Positions 5,999 to 6,507 of a stretch of 6,507 bases of DNA are shown here, piece after piece. Source of the DNA: DATKWF01 sp035529715 (GTDB taxonomy: Bacteria; Chloroflexota; Dehalococcoidia; Dehalococcoidales; RBG-16-60-22); NCBI GenBank assembly GCA_035529715.1, contig DATKWF010000110.1:1-6507 (forward strand). Direction: 5' to 3'. Made by a program: the position numbers and the translations under genes. Under the pieces are notes generated by a model, which was not told the origin of the DNA, searched no databases, and saw only the letters and a program-made list of their open reading frames with translations. The stretch's first letter is position 1, and each line of letters starts with the position of its first letter.

Positions 5999-6038
5999 CC
6001 CACCTTATTTTCCTTTGGGCGATATACCTCATAGATTA

Positions 6039-6507
6039 TTAGGGAGCATCTTGCTGGGTCACCGGTCCCGACGCATCAACTTTATAGTATTTTGTGGTCT
6101 TTTCCATGGCGACATAGTTGACCGTTACGTTGTCGCTGTCATTGGCATCTATATCGTGCCCGTAGAGGATAAAGCCGTCCTTGTCATTAGCTTGGTAGGC
6201 AACTCCGGTCGGGTCATTTACCTTTTCACCCGCAGTCGTACAGACTGAATCTTTATCGGGGAATTCGCTCATATTATCAGTAGCTGTGGTGACTACCGGA
6301 TGTGGTAAGGCAGCTAAGTTGTTATCGGTCATCATGGCAATTACCGCTGTCTGGATATTACTCAGCTCGGTTTCCGCCGCCTCTTCTTCTCCTCTGCCGA
6401 TGAACCGCCCCACGTTGGGGATGACCACTGCCGCCAGCACACCGAGAATAGCGACCACAATCAGCAGCTCAATCAGGGTAAAGCCTTTCTCCCCCCTTTT
6501 CGGCATT
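6039..6507 (-). CDS. Type IV major-type pilin, copy 2 (5' end probably just outside the window)
   Basis: 155 residues are visible from the ATG at 6504-6506. Copy 1 begins two codons earlier (Met-Arg-Met-Pro), and the last base here fits an Arg codon before this Met, so the true start is probably just past the right edge. The protein shares with copy 1 the same leader, cleavage site (EKG/FTLIE, Glu at +5) and helix, identical up to 'SNIQTAV'. It also shares the C-terminal 'YQANDKDGFILYGHD' and 'DNVTVNYVAMEKTTK' segments. Differences cluster in the middle ('IAMMTDNNLAALPHPVVTT' and 'KDSVCTTAGEKVNDPTGV') and at the end ('GPVTQQDAP'). It has one cysteine, in 'DSVCTT'. Tandem TAA TAA stops end it. 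It lies upstream of copy 1 in the same transcript and probably encodes an alternative or co-assembling fibre subunit. The promoter is not in the window. Confidence 0.9.
   Translation of the reverse strand, partial: MPKRGEKGFTLIELLIVVAILGVLAAVVIPNVGRFIGRGEEEAAETELSNIQTAVIAMMTDNNLAALPHPVVTTATDNMSEFPDKDSVCTTAGEKVNDPTGVAYQANDKDGFILYGHDIDANDSDNVTVNYVAMEKTTKYYKVDASGPVTQQDAP

Larger units (their letters stand above)
5504..6506 (-). repeat. Tandem duplication of a pilin gene unit
   Basis: Two direct copies lie head to tail. The shared unit includes a 17-base tag after each stop, TATACCTCATAGATTAT on + (5504-5520 and 6023-6039), so the duplication extended past the coding sequence. Within the genes, 5848-5972 equals 6376-6500 over 125 bases with no mismatch that I could find. 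Bases 5569-5675 match 6094-6200 over 107 bases with one mismatch (position 5627). The central part (5676-5847 against 6201-6375) has diverged, with small length differences. Confidence 0.85.

Noticed and set aside
5772..6248. A 158-codon plus-strand frame spanning both pilin genes.
   Set aside because: It is antisense to two well-supported pilins and crosses their intergenic gap; its His/Arg/Phe-rich content reflects the complement of pilin codons.

Overview
The window is part of a type IV pilus (T4P) or pseudopilus locus. It is moderately GC-balanced, and every convincing gene belongs to pilus assembly. No secretin (PilQ) or PilP lies beside the PilM/PilN/PilO genes. The gene style suggests a Chloroflexota member of the Dehalococcoidia type: short pilins starting with an EKG/FTLIELL signal, PilX-like proteins with DUF11-like repeats, and a 'GAGATTGCTTCG...CGAAGCAATCTC' interspersed palindrome. 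This taxonomic call is inference from remembered family style, not from a search.

Layout, left to right. (1) Bases 1-66 hold the tail of an upstream gene and a Shine-Dalgarno site. (2) Bases 67-2006, + strand, encode a GspJ/PilW-like minor prepilin. Its stop overlaps by one base the start of a long PilX-like protein with a membrane anchor and two DUF11-like beta domains. (3) Bases 2007-2218 are an intergenic gap with a good sigma70-type promoter (TTGCAC, 17 bp, TACAAT with an extended -10). (4) Bases 2219-5211, + strand, encode a small two-helix membrane protein, a PilO-like protein, and a single-chain PilM-PilN fusion. (5) Bases 5212-5519 are non-coding between convergent genes. They carry a large imperfect palindromic repeat and a hairpin that probably terminates the minus-strand transcript. 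(6) Bases 5520-6507, minus strand, hold two tandem, near-duplicate major-type pilin genes; the second runs to the window edge.

How they fit together. The pilins are the likely fibre subunits. The GspJ-like and PilX/DUF11 proteins are likely minor or tip components. PilM-PilN and PilO would form the cytoplasmic-membrane alignment platform.

The most unusual observation is that the PilO-like protein carries an insertion of about 140 residues, placed between strands of its ferredoxin-like domain. The insertion resembles, segment by segment, the globular part of the pilins encoded 2 kb away. Two others stand out: the PilM half of the fusion has lost the usual actin-fold nucleotide-binding residues, and the two pilins are mosaics with near-identical ends and a diverged centre.
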